Shown: in pieces, positions 1 to 9,087 of the stretch
Layout: each line of letters opens with the position of its first letter
Position numbering within the stretch: position 1 is the stretch's first letter
Source: Rhizobium sp. 11515TR
Lineage (GTDB): Bacteria; Pseudomonadota; Alphaproteobacteria; Rhizobiales; Rhizobiaceae
Length of the DNA stretch: 64,000 nucleotides
Reading direction: 5' to 3'
Assembly (NCBI RefSeq): GCF_002277895.1
Contig: NZ_CP022999.1
Coordinates: 1 to 64,000 of the forward strand
Program-made: the position numbers and the translations under genes
Notes under the pieces: generated by a model
The model's input: the letters and a program-made list of their open reading frames with translations, nothing else
The model's database searches: none
What the model was told of the DNA's origin: nothing

Positions 1-904
1 CGGTCTCGTCGTTCAGCGTCCAGGTCAAAGTCGCGCCGCTTTCCTGGATAGACCGTTCGAGATGGTTCTCAATCGCCTGCGCGAAGCCGAACAGTTGAAG
101 GACGGAAGGCTTGGCCTCTTCGATGATCTGGCGAAGATCGTGCATGCTGTGCTGCAAACCGCGAAAGAGCGGCTCAAGCGCCTCGCCGGTGACATCGGGC
201 TGTCGGGCAAGCCGTTCCAGCCGCCGGCAGAGGCGGGTCAGATCGGCGAGAATCTGGTCGTGCAGGTCCATGCCGATGCGCTGCCGTTCGGCCTCCAGCG
301 CCTCGGTCAGCTTAAGGGCGCCAAGGCGCAAACCCTCTTCGCGAGCGCGGGCCTCGGCTTCGACAATGGCAGATCGTTTCGCCTGGTCGGCGGCGCGGAT
401 TGCGAAGAAATGTGGTGCCAGCAGATCGGCAATTACGCGGGCACTTTCGATATCTCGCATAGTGTAGAAGCCGCTCTGGTGGCTGGAGCAGGACAGAGCG
501 CCGATGACATGACCCTGAACTTTAAGTGGCACGTGCAGACGGCTGTGCAGCGATTGATGAAAGATCGGATGCGAGAAAGCTCCCTGAAAATGGAATTGTG
601 GGTCACTCCAGGCATCGTCGGTCAAGAGGTAATCGGTCTCGCCCCACAGAAGCGTGCGGATGGGGCTGTTGCTCACAGGTGCGGGAAAACGGCGACCCCA
701 GTCTGTTTCCAAGCCGCTCTCGTAGGCGGTATGAAATTGCTCGTCCATCAGGATGATGCAGACATCCAGATGGTCATGCGGGATGACATGGCTGATCTCG
801 GCCGCGACCGCCTGGATGACCGAGTGAAAGTCGAGCTGGCCGGCAAGAAGCCTCGATATGTTGAGATAGTGGTCGAAGACCGATTGCGGCGCCAGATCGC
901 GCAA
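1..904 (-). CDS. GAF-domain sensor histidine kinase, HisKA_3 (NarL-system) type, 3' end cut by window edge
   Basis: This is the N-terminal 301 residues of a sensor kinase; the frame is still open at base 1, so the catalytic ATPase end lies outside. Reading the minus strand gives a GAF-like sensory region (about residues 15-165), a short coiled linker, and then the dimerisation/phosphoacceptor helix with the HisKA_3 signature ERQRIGMDLHDQ (His in DLHD). Kinases of this class phosphorylate LuxR/NarL-type response regulators. No ATG is available after the upstream stop; I chose the TTG at 904-902 because GGGAGGG lies about 6 bases before it. The gene is divergent from the sugar transporter operon at 1203 and could sense a related signal, but that is only a guess. 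A 330-residue open frame on the opposite strand has no recognisable domain. Confidence 0.85.
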   Translation of the reverse strand, partial: MRDLAPQSVFDHYLNISRLLAGQLDFHSVIQAVAAEISHVIPHDHLDVCIILMDEQFHTAYESGLETDWGRRFPAPVSNSPIRTLLWGETDYLLTDDAWSDPQFHFQGAFSHPIFHQSLHSRLHVPLKVQGHVIGALSCSSHQSGFYTMRDIESARVIADLLAPHFFAIRAADQAKRSAIVEAEARAREEGLRLGALKLTEALEAERQRIGMDLHDQILADLTRLCRRLERLARQPDVTGEALEPLFRGLQHSMHDLRQIIEEAKPSVLQLFGFAQAIENHLERSIQESGATLTWTLNDET

Positions 905-1202
905 GATACGCCCTCCCAGGCAATGCGCCGACCTATGCTCCTCCGGTCGCTCGCAGCATGCAAATTTCCGGCTCTATTAAGCGCCTATCCGAGAGATCCG
1001 TCTTGCGGATTTGCGCATCTTTTCTGCGGGATCCCGCAAGGTCCCGCCCTTTAAGCGCCTGTACAAGCGTCACAATCTCGGACATCCTGTTTCTACTGAC
1101 AGGGCAACCTTCAGTGCAAATATTATTTTCGATCGTTCGTTGAGGAGCGCGCTCGAAAATCTTGGCCTGGAAGATGAAGTACAGGCGCTTTGGGAGGAAA
1201 AA
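905..1202. promoter_or_regulatory. Divergent intergenic region with several small inverted and direct repeats
   Basis: This 298-base gap separates the kinase gene from the sugar transporter operon. It contains the direct repeat TTAAGCGCCT at 977-986 and 1051-1060, the perfect 14-base palindrome TGCGGGATCCCGCA at 1025-1038, an ATCCG/CGGAT pair at 996-1010, and CCTGT/ACAGG at 1086-1103. No protein-coding signal was seen. It presumably carries both promoters and operator sites; which regulator binds is unknown. Confidence 0.5.
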
Positions 1203-2219
1203 ATGAATATTGCCAAGATGCTTATGGCGTCCGCCGTCATCGCTTGCGTTGCCGCGCCGGGGGCTGCCTTTGCAGATACGTCATCCAAGAAAATTGCCTT
1301 GTCGAACAATTATGCCGGCAATTCCTGGCGCCAGGCCATGTTGACGAGCTGGCAGAAGGTTACGGGCGAAGCGGTCAAGGCCGGTGTCGTTGCCGCTGCC
1401 GATCCGTTCACGACGGCTGAAAACCAGGCAACCGAGCAGGCCGCCCAGATCCAGAACATGATCCTGCAGGGCTATGACGCGATCGTCATCGATGCTGCCT
1501 CGCCGACTGCGCTGAACGGCGCGATCAAGGAAGCCTGCGATGCCAAGATCGTCGTCGTTTCTTTCGATGGCATCGTCACCGAACCCTGCGCGTGGCGCAT
1601 CGCCGTCGATTTCAAAGGCATGGGTGCCAGCCAGATCGAATATCTTGCCAAGAAGATGCCGAAAGGCGGCAATGTGCTGGAAATCCGCGGCCTTGCAGGC
1701 GTCTCGGTCGATGACGAGATCTCGGCCGGCATCCACGATGCCGCCGCCAAATACCCGCAGTTCAAGATCGTCGGTTCGGTTCATGGCGACTGGGCTCAGG
1801 ATGTCGCCCAGCGTGCAGTCGCCGGGATTCTGCCGAGCCTTCCCGATATTGCCGCAGTCGTGACCCAGGGCGGTGACGGCTACGGTGCCGCTCAGGCCTT
1901 TGCCGCCGCCAAGCGCCCCATGCCGACGATCGTCATGGGCAACCGCCAGGATGAACTTGCCTGGTGGAAGAAAGAGAAGGATGCCAGCGGCTACGAGACC
2001 ATGTCCGTCTCGATCGCCCCCGGTGTGTCCACGCTCGCCTTCTGGGTCGCCCAGCAGATCCTGGATGGCCAAGAGGTGAAGAAGGACCTGGTCGTGCCGT
2101 TCCTGCGCATCGATCAGGACAATCTCGAAACCAATCTTGCCAACACGCAGGCGGGTGGTGTCGCGAATGTCGAATATACGCTCGACGACGCCAAGAAGGT
2201 TATCGCGGCGGCGAAGTAA
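1203..2219 (+). CDS. Periplasmic sugar-binding protein of an ABC transporter (RbsB-like, peripla_BP_4)
   Basis: The 338-residue product has a clear Sec signal peptide (MNIAKMLMASAVIACVAAPG, cleavage near AFA) and a type I periplasmic-binding fold: an N-terminal lobe up to about residue 135, and a C-terminal lobe with the VVTQGGDGYGAAQAF segment typical of sugar-binding proteins of the RbsB class. It delivers a sugar to the inner-membrane complex encoded directly downstream. The ATG at 1203 was chosen because GGGAGG lies 7-8 bases upstream and the signal peptide begins there; an open frame extends further upstream but would bury the signal peptide. First gene of the operon 1203-6631. The substrate cannot be read from sequence; the lactonase at the operon end suggests a sugar oxidised through a lactone. 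Confidence 0.88.
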   Translation: MNIAKMLMASAVIACVAAPGAAFADTSSKKIALSNNYAGNSWRQAMLTSWQKVTGEAVKAGVVAAADPFTTAENQATEQAAQIQNMILQGYDAIVIDAASPTALNGAIKEACDAKIVVVSFDGIVTEPCAWRIAVDFKGMGASQIEYLAKKMPKGGNVLEIRGLAGVSVDDEISAGIHDAAAKYPQFKIVGSVHGDWAQDVAQRAVAGILPSLPDIAAVVTQGGDGYGAAQAFAAAKRPMPTIVMGNRQDELAWWKKEKDASGYETMSVSIAPGVSTLAFWVAQQILDGQEVKKDLVVPFLRIDQDNLETNLANTQAGGVANVEYTLDDAKKVIAAAK

Positions 2220-2300
2220 CCGATATCTGCGAGCCGTAGAGACAGGCGCTGCCGATAAAAAGGTGGCGCCTGCTGATGCAACGCCCGACCCGGACGATCC

Positions 2301-3791
2301 ATGATTGTAGCGAAAGACAGTGTTTTGAAGAGACAGGATGCCGGTCCGCAGGCCGTCGTCTCCGCCCGTGGCATCAAGGTGCATTTCGGTGCCGTGAAGG
2401 CGCTCGATGGCGCCCACCTGACGGTTCACGCCGGCGAGTGCATCGGGCTCGTCGGCCATAATGGCGCCGGCAAGTCGACGATCGTCAACGTCATCAACGG
2501 CGGTCTCAGCCCACACGAGGGCAGCGTCACCTATGAGGGCGACGACAGTGTGCACGGCATCAACGCGGCACGCGCCCATGGGATACGCTGCGTCTTTCAG
2601 GAATTGTCGCTCGCGCCCAATCTCACCGTCGTCGAGAACATGCGGGTGGTCCATCGCGGCCTTGCCGGCTGGAACTGGCGGCGGCAGGCGGCCATAATCG
2701 TTCGCGCCAAGCTCGACGAAATTTTCTCCGGTCACAGGATCGACGTCATGCGGACCGTCGGCGAACTCTCGATTGCCGAGCGGCAGATGGTGGAGATCGC
2801 GATCACCTTTTGTGCCGTCGGCGACACGCCGAAGCTGGTCATTCTCGATGAGCCGACCTCCTCGCTCGATGCGGGCCTTGCCGCGCAATTGATGACTTAT
2901 GTGCGCAGTTTTGTGCAGGCGGGCGGCGCAGTCATGCTGATCTCGCATATTCTTGGCGAGATCCTTTCGACCGCAAGCCGAATTCTGGTTATGAAGGACG
3001 GCCGCGTCGTCGCCGATCGCACCGCTCAGGATTTCACCGCCCACAGCCTAGTCCAGGCAATGGGCAGTGTCGTCAAGGAACAGGATCGCAGGGGCAGGAG
3101 CGGAGGGAGCGTCGCATCATCTCCTCTGCTTGCGCTGCCGGCGCGAGGGGGCAGGGGCATTGGCTTCAATGCCCGCAAGGGCGAAGTGATAGGGCTTGCC
3201 GGACTCGCCGGCCATGGCCAGACCGACATGCTGCTCGATCTCCATCGCTCGCTTTCGCACAACTGGCTGCCGGGCAGGGAAGGCAATATCGCCTTCGTCG
3301 CCGGCGACCGGAGCCTGAACGGCACGTTTCCGCTTTGGAGCATCCTGAAAAATCTCAGCATCGCCTCGCTCAGCGATTTTTCGCGTCTGTCGGTCGTCGA
3401 TCGCGGCCGCGAGGATCGTCTGGGTGCAGACTGGAAGAGGCGCATCGAAATCCGTACGCCGACTATGGCAAATGGCATTTTGTCCCTGTCCGGCGGCAAT
3501 CAGCAGAAGGTTTTGTTTGCCCGCGCCTTGGCGACGACCGCGCCGATCGTGCTGATGGACGATCCTATGCGCGGTGTCGACATCGGTACCAAGCAGGAGG
3601 TCTATAGGATCTTGAGCGATGAGGCTTCGTCCGGCCGGACCTTTATCTGGTATTCGACCGAGATGGACGAAATCCGGCTTTGTGACCGCGCCTATGTCTT
3701 TCGCGACGGCGCCATCGTCGCGGAACTGATTGGAGAGGACATAAAGGAGGAAAATGTTTTGGCGGCTTCCTTTGCCGGGGAGGGCGCATGA
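2301..3791 (+). CDS. Sugar ABC transporter ATP-binding protein, tandem nucleotide-binding domains (RbsA/XylG type)
   Basis: The 496-residue protein has the duplicated ATPase layout of RbsA-class sugar importers. Domain 1 shows Walker A GHNGAGKST (residues about 52-60), a weak signature LSIAERQ and Walker B LVILDEP. Domain 2 has a degenerate Walker A (AGLAGHGQTD), which is usual for this family, then the signature LSGGNQQK and Walker B VLMDDP. It powers import through the two permeases that follow. Its stop overlaps the next start (ATGA at 3788-3791), indicating translational coupling. No strong ribosome site precedes the ATG at 2301, so the exact start is slightly uncertain. Confidence 0.9.
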   Translation: MIVAKDSVLKRQDAGPQAVVSARGIKVHFGAVKALDGAHLTVHAGECIGLVGHNGAGKSTIVNVINGGLSPHEGSVTYEGDDSVHGINAARAHGIRCVFQELSLAPNLTVVENMRVVHRGLAGWNWRRQAAIIVRAKLDEIFSGHRIDVMRTVGELSIAERQMVEIAITFCAVGDTPKLVILDEPTSSLDAGLAAQLMTYVRSFVQAGGAVMLISHILGEILSTASRILVMKDGRVVADRTAQDFTAHSLVQAMGSVVKEQDRRGRSGGSVASSPLLALPARGGRGIGFNARKGEVIGLAGLAGHGQTDMLLDLHRSLSHNWLPGREGNIAFVAGDRSLNGTFPLWSILKNLSIASLSDFSRLSVVDRGREDRLGADWKRRIEIRTPTMANGILSLSGGNQQKVLFARALATTAPIVLMDDPMRGVDIGTKQEVYRILSDEASSGRTFIWYSTEMDEIRLCDRAYVFRDGAIVAELIGEDIKEENVLAASFAGEGA

Positions 3792-4732
3792 GCCGCCCGT
3801 CATCCGCTACCCTGCGCCTGCTCATTCCGGCGCTATCGCTCGCGGTCCTGCTCGCCGCGGTCTTTTATCTGCAGCCGCGCGCCATGAGCTATATCGGCCT
3901 CAATCTGCTCTTCAATCTCGCCGTGCCGATTGCGCTGGCTACGATCGCGCAGATGATGATCATGTCGGTCAACGATCTCGATTTGTCGATGGGCACTTTC
4001 GTCAGCTTCACGGCCTGTGTGGCGGCGACCTACCTGCAATCTGCCCCGATCATTGGTATCCTCATTCTGTTGGCCGCAATTGCCGTCTACGCCGCGATCG
4101 GCATCGTCATCTATATCAGGGATCTGCCATCGATCGTCGTGACGCTCGGAATGAGCTTCGTCTGGGGTGGCTTGGCTGTTCTATTGCTGCCGGCGCCAGG
4201 CGGCGTCGCGCCCGATTGGGCGCGCTGGCTGATGACCGCGAAACCGCCGCTTGTTCCCATCGCGATCATAGCCAGCATTGTCATCGCGCTGTTTGCCCAT
4301 CTGATCGTCATGCGCTCGTCCTTCGGGGTACTAATCCGCGGTGTGGGCGGCAATCAGCGATCGCTGCAGCGGGCCGGCTGGTCCGTCGTCAGCCTGCGTG
4401 CCGCGGCCTATGCGCTGGCGGGTTTCTTCGCCGTATTGGCTGGTATTGCACTGGTCGGCCTCACCACCTCGGCGGATGCGAATATCGCGTTGCGTTATAC
4501 ATTGCTGTCGATCGCCGGCGTCATCCTCGGCGGCGGGGAGTTTACCGGTGGCCGCGTATCGCCCATGGGCGCCGTCATCGGTGCGCTGACATTGACCCTG
4601 GCGGGCTCCTTCCTGTCGTTTCTGCGGATATCGCCCGACTGGCAGATCGGTGCGCAGGGCGCGATCCTGATCATCGTGCTTGCCCTCAGGCTCTTGCTCA
4701 ATCGCGTCGAAAAGCGGGAGAAACAATCATGA
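3788..4732 (+). CDS. Sugar ABC transporter permease (RbsC-like, BPD_transp_2)
   Basis: The 314-residue hydrophobic protein has about eight to ten membrane segments and the family landmarks NDLDLSMGTFVSF in the first third and the GGGEFTGGRVSPMGAVIGA loop near the C-terminus. It forms half of the membrane channel of the importer. The start overlaps the ATPase stop, and its own stop overlaps the next permease start (ATGA at 4729-4732). Confidence 0.9.
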   Translation: MSRPSSATLRLLIPALSLAVLLAAVFYLQPRAMSYIGLNLLFNLAVPIALATIAQMMIMSVNDLDLSMGTFVSFTACVAATYLQSAPIIGILILLAAIAVYAAIGIVIYIRDLPSIVVTLGMSFVWGGLAVLLLPAPGGVAPDWARWLMTAKPPLVPIAIIASIVIALFAHLIVMRSSFGVLIRGVGGNQRSLQRAGWSVVSLRAAAYALAGFFAVLAGIALVGLTTSADANIALRYTLLSIAGVILGGGEFTGGRVSPMGAVIGALTLTLAGSFLSFLRISPDWQIGAQGAILIIVLALRLLLNRVEKREKQS

Positions 4733-5679
4733 TCGCGCTTGCCACGCTCGGCCGCAAACCCTGGATCTGGTCCTTCATCGCCGCAATCGCGGTGTGGATC
4801 ATCACCGTTCTCTTCACCGGCGGCGCTAGTTCGATCGGCCTGTCGCAGGCAGCACTCACCTTTGCGGCGTTCTCTGTTATCGTCGGCATCGGCCAGATGT
4901 TCGTCATCACGCTGGGGCCGGGCAATATCGATCTTTCCGTGCCGGCGACGATGACGCTTGCCGGCACGATCGCGCTGAAACTCATGAATGTCGAGGACAG
5001 TATGATCGTGCCGGGTTTGCTGGTGTCGGTCGTCATCGGCCTCTGTATAGGTCTCGGCAATTATGCCTTGATCAAGCTGTTGCGCATTCCGCCGATCATC
5101 GCGACGCTCTCCATGAGCTTCATCATTCAGTCGACCGCCATCTGGAGCAATCGCGGCCTTCGCATCAAGCCGCCAGAATATTTGGCCGAGTTCACGACGT
5201 CGGGTGTGTTCGGGATCCCAAACGTCGCCATCGTCGCCCTGCTGCTATCGGCACTTGCTTGGATTCTCCTGGAAAAGACCATCTATGGACGCTGGATCTC
5301 GGCGATCGGCCAGAGCATGTTCGCGGCGCGCATGGCCGGCATCCCAGTCGACGGAACGCGGCTTGCGACCTATGTGCTCTGCGCCATCCTCGCCTCCATC
5401 TGCGGCTATCTGCTGGCGAGCTTCTCCGGTGGTGCCGCCCTCAACATGGGCGCGGAATATCTGTTGATGTCGATCGCTGTCGTCATCATCGGCGGGACGG
5501 CGGTTGCCGGCGGCGATTCCAACGTGCCGGGTATCTGGGGCGCCTCGCTGTTCATGTTTCTGGTCGTCTCGATGCTCAACACCTATGGCTTCGGCGCAGG
5601 CCCAAGGCTTGTTCTGACCGGCCTGATCATTATTGCCGTCATTCTCGTTGCCGGCGGTCGCCCCACTGGCGGGCGCTGA
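4729..5679 (+). CDS. Sugar ABC transporter permease, second subunit (RbsC-like)
   Basis: The 316-residue inner-membrane protein is a paralogue of the preceding permease. It has the conserved LGPGNIDLSVPATMTLAG segment (about residues 60-77) and the C-terminal GGTAVAGGDSNVPGIWGA loop. The two permeases likely form a heterodimer, which is common in rhizobial sugar importers of this class. The start at 4729 is fixed by the 4-base overlap with the upstream gene; the same reading frame is open far upstream but that part is a shadow of the first permease. Confidence 0.9.
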   Translation: MIALATLGRKPWIWSFIAAIAVWIITVLFTGGASSIGLSQAALTFAAFSVIVGIGQMFVITLGPGNIDLSVPATMTLAGTIALKLMNVEDSMIVPGLLVSVVIGLCIGLGNYALIKLLRIPPIIATLSMSFIIQSTAIWSNRGLRIKPPEYLAEFTTSGVFGIPNVAIVALLLSALAWILLEKTIYGRWISAIGQSMFAARMAGIPVDGTRLATYVLCAILASICGYLLASFSGGAALNMGAEYLLMSIAVVIIGGTAVAGGDSNVPGIWGASLFMFLVVSMLNTYGFGAGPRLVLTGLIIIAVILVAGGRPTGGR

Positions 5680-5713
5680 ATCTATCCCCCAAAAATCCCC
5701 ACAGGAAACTGCG

Positions 5714-6631
5714 ATGCCGACCGACGCCTCCATCTACGAAATCTACGACACGCGCTTCCGGAATCTGATCGTCCCGAGCGCCGGTGTGGAGGAGCTTTAT
5801 TCCGATTGCCGCTGGGCGGAGGGTCCGGTCTGGTTTGCCGATGCCGGATGCCTGATCTGGAGCGACATTCCCAACGAGCGCATGCTGCGCTGGGTGCCTG
5901 GCGGGAATGTCTCGACCTTCCGTTCACCCTCGAACTTCGCCAACGGCAATACGCGCGACCGACAAGGGCGGTTGATATCCTGCGAACATGGCGGCCGTCG
6001 TGTGACGCGCACGGAGATCGACGGCTCGATTACCGTGCTTGCCGACAGCTATAAGGGCAAGCGGCTGAACTCACCCAACGACGTGATCGTCCGCTCGGAT
6101 GGAACGGTCTGGTTTACCGACCCGACCTACGGCATTCTCTCGAATTACGAGGGTTATAAGGCGGAGCCGGAGCAGCCGACCCGCAACGTGTACCGCCTCG
6201 ATCCGTCGACAGGGGAGTTGGATATCGCGGCGGATGATTTCCGACAGCCGAACGGCTTGGCTTTTTCACCGAACGAGACGAAGCTTTATGTCGCCGACTC
6301 CGCCGCAAGTCACGACATCAGCGCCCCCCGTCACATTCGGGTCTTCGATGTCGTGGACGGCAAGAAACTCGCAAACGGCCAAGTCTTCTGCAACATCGAC
6401 ACCGGCATTCCGGACGGCTTCCGCGCCGATGTCGACGGCAATATCTGGACGAGCGCCGGCGACGGCGTTCATTGCTTTGCAGCTGATGGAACTTTGATTG
6501 GCAAGATCAAGATACCACAGACGGTCGCTAATCTTACATTTGGGGGTCCGAAGCGGAACCAGCTTTTTGTTGCGGCAACGCGGTCGCTGTATCGGGTCTT
6601 CACTACGGCAACCGGGGTGCAGGCACCCTAA
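5714..6631 (+). CDS. SMP-30/gluconolactonase family sugar lactonase
   Basis: The 305-residue protein matches the SMP-30/LRE six-bladed propeller family: RWAEGPVWFADAGCLIWSDI near the N-terminus (with the metal-binding Glu), RLNSPNDVIVRSDGTVWFTD in the middle (Asn/Asp metal ligands) and RQPNGLAFSPNETKLYVADS in the C-terminal half. Such enzymes hydrolyse sugar lactones to aldonic acids in the cytoplasm. It starts 34 bases after the permease stop with AGGAAA upstream and is the last gene of the operon, so the imported sugar is probably oxidised to a lactone. The dehydrogenase needed for that step is not in this operon. Confidence 0.87.
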   Translation: MPTDASIYEIYDTRFRNLIVPSAGVEELYSDCRWAEGPVWFADAGCLIWSDIPNERMLRWVPGGNVSTFRSPSNFANGNTRDRQGRLISCEHGGRRVTRTEIDGSITVLADSYKGKRLNSPNDVIVRSDGTVWFTDPTYGILSNYEGYKAEPEQPTRNVYRLDPSTGELDIAADDFRQPNGLAFSPNETKLYVADSAASHDISAPRHIRVFDVVDGKKLANGQVFCNIDTGIPDGFRADVDGNIWTSAGDGVHCFAADGTLIGKIKIPQTVANLTFGGPKRNQLFVAATRSLYRVFTTATGVQAP

Positions 6632-6678
6632 TTGCAGGTCATGAGTTGCTACGATTAGAGCTTGCGCGCTGCGGCATC

Positions 6679-9087
6679 TCAATACTCGCCCCGCGGCGGA
6701 TGTAGCGTAAGCTGGAGGTCGCGTAAGCCACGGCTGCCGTCGCGGCTGCCGGTTGCGGCGACGGCTGTGAAGATGCGCTCGGCGTCGTCGTACATTTTCA
6801 GATTGAGGTAGCAGTATCCGCGCAGCACCATCAGATCGACGCGCTCCTGCTGCAACTGCGCGCGCTGGTCGAGATAGAGCAATGTCTCGTGATAGCGCTT
6901 GCCCTCGAAGGCCGAGAGTGCGCGGTCGGCCAGTATGGCGACCTGCAATTCGGCGGCGCGCTGGTGGTTCATCGGCGCCTTGGTCGCAGCGACGGCGGCA
7001 TTATTGGCAAGGCCGGCCCGCAGATAGGCAAGGCTCTGTCCGTAGGCTGCTTCTTCGCGCGATTTCGGATCCGTGTTGCTCAAGGCAACATCGAAGGCTT
7101 CTACCGCTTCCATTGGCCGATTGAGGTTCATCAGGCACCAGCCGCGGGAAAGAGCACTGGCAGGCGTCAGCAGCTGCGCATTGACGGTGGTGTTGCATCC
7201 CGCCGGCTGCCGTGTTGATCGGGCAGCTACCCGGGCACGCGTCTCCGGCTCGGCATAATTCGAGGGCGGCGCACGGCGGGCAGGGGGCACTCGTTGCACC
7301 GGGGTCTCAGCGTTGATGTAGGGCTGCGTTACAGGGGGTTGGGGCGCGACCTGAGAGGCCATCGGCTGCACGTTCTGCGGCCCGCCTTGCTGCATCGTTG
7401 TCTGGGGCAAGTTTTGTGGGGCAGGCTGCAGTGTCTGAATGGGAGACGGCAGCGGTTCTGACGTCGGCGTGCGCGGCGTCGGCTCGCCGAGCACGGCGAT
7501 ACGTTGGGAGCGACCGGCCCACAGTCTCTGGACTTCGGCGACGCCCACACGATCGTTCAACTGGTTGCGTGTAATGGCAAGGCCGTAGGCGGAAGGCTCG
7601 TCGTCGGGTTTCCAGCGCAAAGCCGTCTCGAACCAGCGGGCGGCGGCCTGCGGCTGGTTCATGGAGCGCGCAAACCATCCGAATTGCTGGGCCGTCGGGA
7701 CATACTTCTGCTTCACGACCTCCGCGGCGATACGGCCGAGAACATCTTCACTGAGATTGGCCGGCGGCTGCAGCGCCATCAGATTGGCGGTTGCCGCAAG
7801 GTAGGTCGCCATCGCGTCTTTGGATTCGTTGCGCCATTTATACATGGCGTCTTCGGCTTCCTGCGGTTTGCGGTCGGCAATCAGCACCAGGGCTAGCCCC
7901 TGCGAGATCGTGGCCGAATCTTCCTTCTCATGCGCGGCTTTGAACCATTGCTCGGCGTCGGGATAATCGCTGCGGCGCAGATAGTACCAACCGAGGAGCG
8001 CATCATCGGATGCAAGGCCCTGGCTGCGGGCGACACGCTCCACCTGAGACAAATAGTCTTGCGATACAGTCAGCTTGGGATCGTCATTGCCCTGCGCGAC
8101 GAAACGGCGAGCCAGATCGGTCCTGATACTATCGAATTCCCGCCCGCCATTGCCGTCTGGTTTTTCCAGAGACAATAGATTCTGCATTGGCTGATAAGGC
8201 AGCAGAGCCGCCGCCTTCTGAATGGTCGCAAGTCTTTCCTGCGGATTGGTGCAGGTCTTCAGAATATATTTGTAGGCGTCCTCGCCGCGGGCTGCACGAT
8301 CGGTACGGATGAAAGCTTCCGCGACGCGCCACAGAACGTCGATATCGCTGCAGGTCAGCAGGCTCGGCGTCCTGGCGCCGATGTCGATCACAGTCTGATA
8401 TTGCTTTAGATCGGAGGCGTTGACGAGCCGCGTGCGTGCCTCCGCGATATCCAGACGTTCCAGCAGATCGGCGGGCGGTTGCCATCCGGATTCGGTTGTC
8501 TGGCGGTCGGCAATGGCCTTGCGCACCTCAGCATAACGGCCTTCTGAATAGAGCTGCCACATGGCTTCGAGCTGCTTGTCGCTGTTTTGCGGAATGGCCA
8601 GCGGATCGGCAGGCGGCGTCCAGTTCGGGTAGAGCGTCTGCAATCGGGAGATTTCCGCCTGGAGCCGCGCCTTGTCGCCACGGCTTGCAAAATAGCGCAA
8701 CGCGCTTTCGTCGACCTTCGGCTGATTATCCGCAGCTTGTGCGGGGTTGGTTTGCTGAGGCGATTGCGTTGATTGCGGCTGCGCCTGCTGTGGAGCGGCC
8801 TGGGCGATCGAATCGGCAGCGGTCGTATTTGCCGACGAGGCATTATCGGAGAGGACAGCCGACGGCGCAGCCGCCTGTATATGGTCGGCAAGCGCCTGCA
8901 AATCGGCGAGTTGTCCGGAGCTGCCGGACGAGCTGTTGTCGGCAGCAAGCATCGTCTGCGGCTCAAGGCGTGCCGACTTTGCCAGCTTGATCTTGTCTTC
9001 TGGCGAATCGTGATCCTTCGTCGCGAGCGTAAATCCCGCCACGGCGACGGCCAGGAAAGCCATGATCAAGGTGGACTTTATAAACAC
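6679..9087 (-). CDS. TPR protein of the cellulose operon (BcsK-like; resembles the periplasmic half of BcsC, no porin)
   Basis: The 802-residue product has an N-terminal membrane anchor or signal (FIKSTLIMAFLAVAVAGFTLA), a Ser/Gln/Pro-rich segment, a long array of tetratricopeptide-like helices (roughly residues 130-540), a Pro/Gln-rich linker and further TPRs to the end. The C-terminus finishes in helical TPR sequence and shows no outer-membrane barrel, unlike BcsC of enterobacteria. The GTG at 9087 was chosen because GGAGAG lies 9 bases upstream; it overlaps the bcsZ stop by 10 bases, implying coupling. An ATG at 9063 is the alternative. Last gene of the bcs operon; probable role is a periplasmic scaffold for cellulose export. 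Confidence 0.78.
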   Translation of the reverse strand: MFIKSTLIMAFLAVAVAGFTLATKDHDSPEDKIKLAKSARLEPQTMLAADNSSSGSSGQLADLQALADHIQAAAPSAVLSDNASSANTTAADSIAQAAPQQAQPQSTQSPQQTNPAQAADNQPKVDESALRYFASRGDKARLQAEISRLQTLYPNWTPPADPLAIPQNSDKQLEAMWQLYSEGRYAEVRKAIADRQTTESGWQPPADLLERLDIAEARTRLVNASDLKQYQTVIDIGARTPSLLTCSDIDVLWRVAEAFIRTDRAARGEDAYKYILKTCTNPQERLATIQKAAALLPYQPMQNLLSLEKPDGNGGREFDSIRTDLARRFVAQGNDDPKLTVSQDYLSQVERVARSQGLASDDALLGWYYLRRSDYPDAEQWFKAAHEKEDSATISQGLALVLIADRKPQEAEDAMYKWRNESKDAMATYLAATANLMALQPPANLSEDVLGRIAAEVVKQKYVPTAQQFGWFARSMNQPQAAARWFETALRWKPDDEPSAYGLAITRNQLNDRVGVAEVQRLWAGRSQRIAVLGEPTPRTPTSEPLPSPIQTLQPAPQNLPQTTMQQGGPQNVQPMASQVAPQPPVTQPYINAETPVQRVPPARRAPPSNYAEPETRARVAARSTRQPAGCNTTVNAQLLTPASALSRGWCLMNLNRPMEAVEAFDVALSNTDPKSREEAAYGQSLAYLRAGLANNAAVAATKAPMNHQRAAELQVAILADRALSAFEGKRYHETLLYLDQRAQLQQERVDLMVLRGYCYLNLKMYDDAERIFTAVAATGSRDGSRGLRDLQLTLHPPRGEY

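Noticed and set aside
62..1054. Long plus-strand open frame (330 codons)
   Set aside because: The opposite strand encodes a recognisable GAF/HisKA_3 kinase over the same bases; the plus frame has no domain or ribosome site.
1281..3044. Minus-strand open frame of 587 codons over the sugar-binding protein and ATPase genes
   Set aside because: The plus strand has clear family motifs and a signal peptide; the minus frame is a high-GC shadow.
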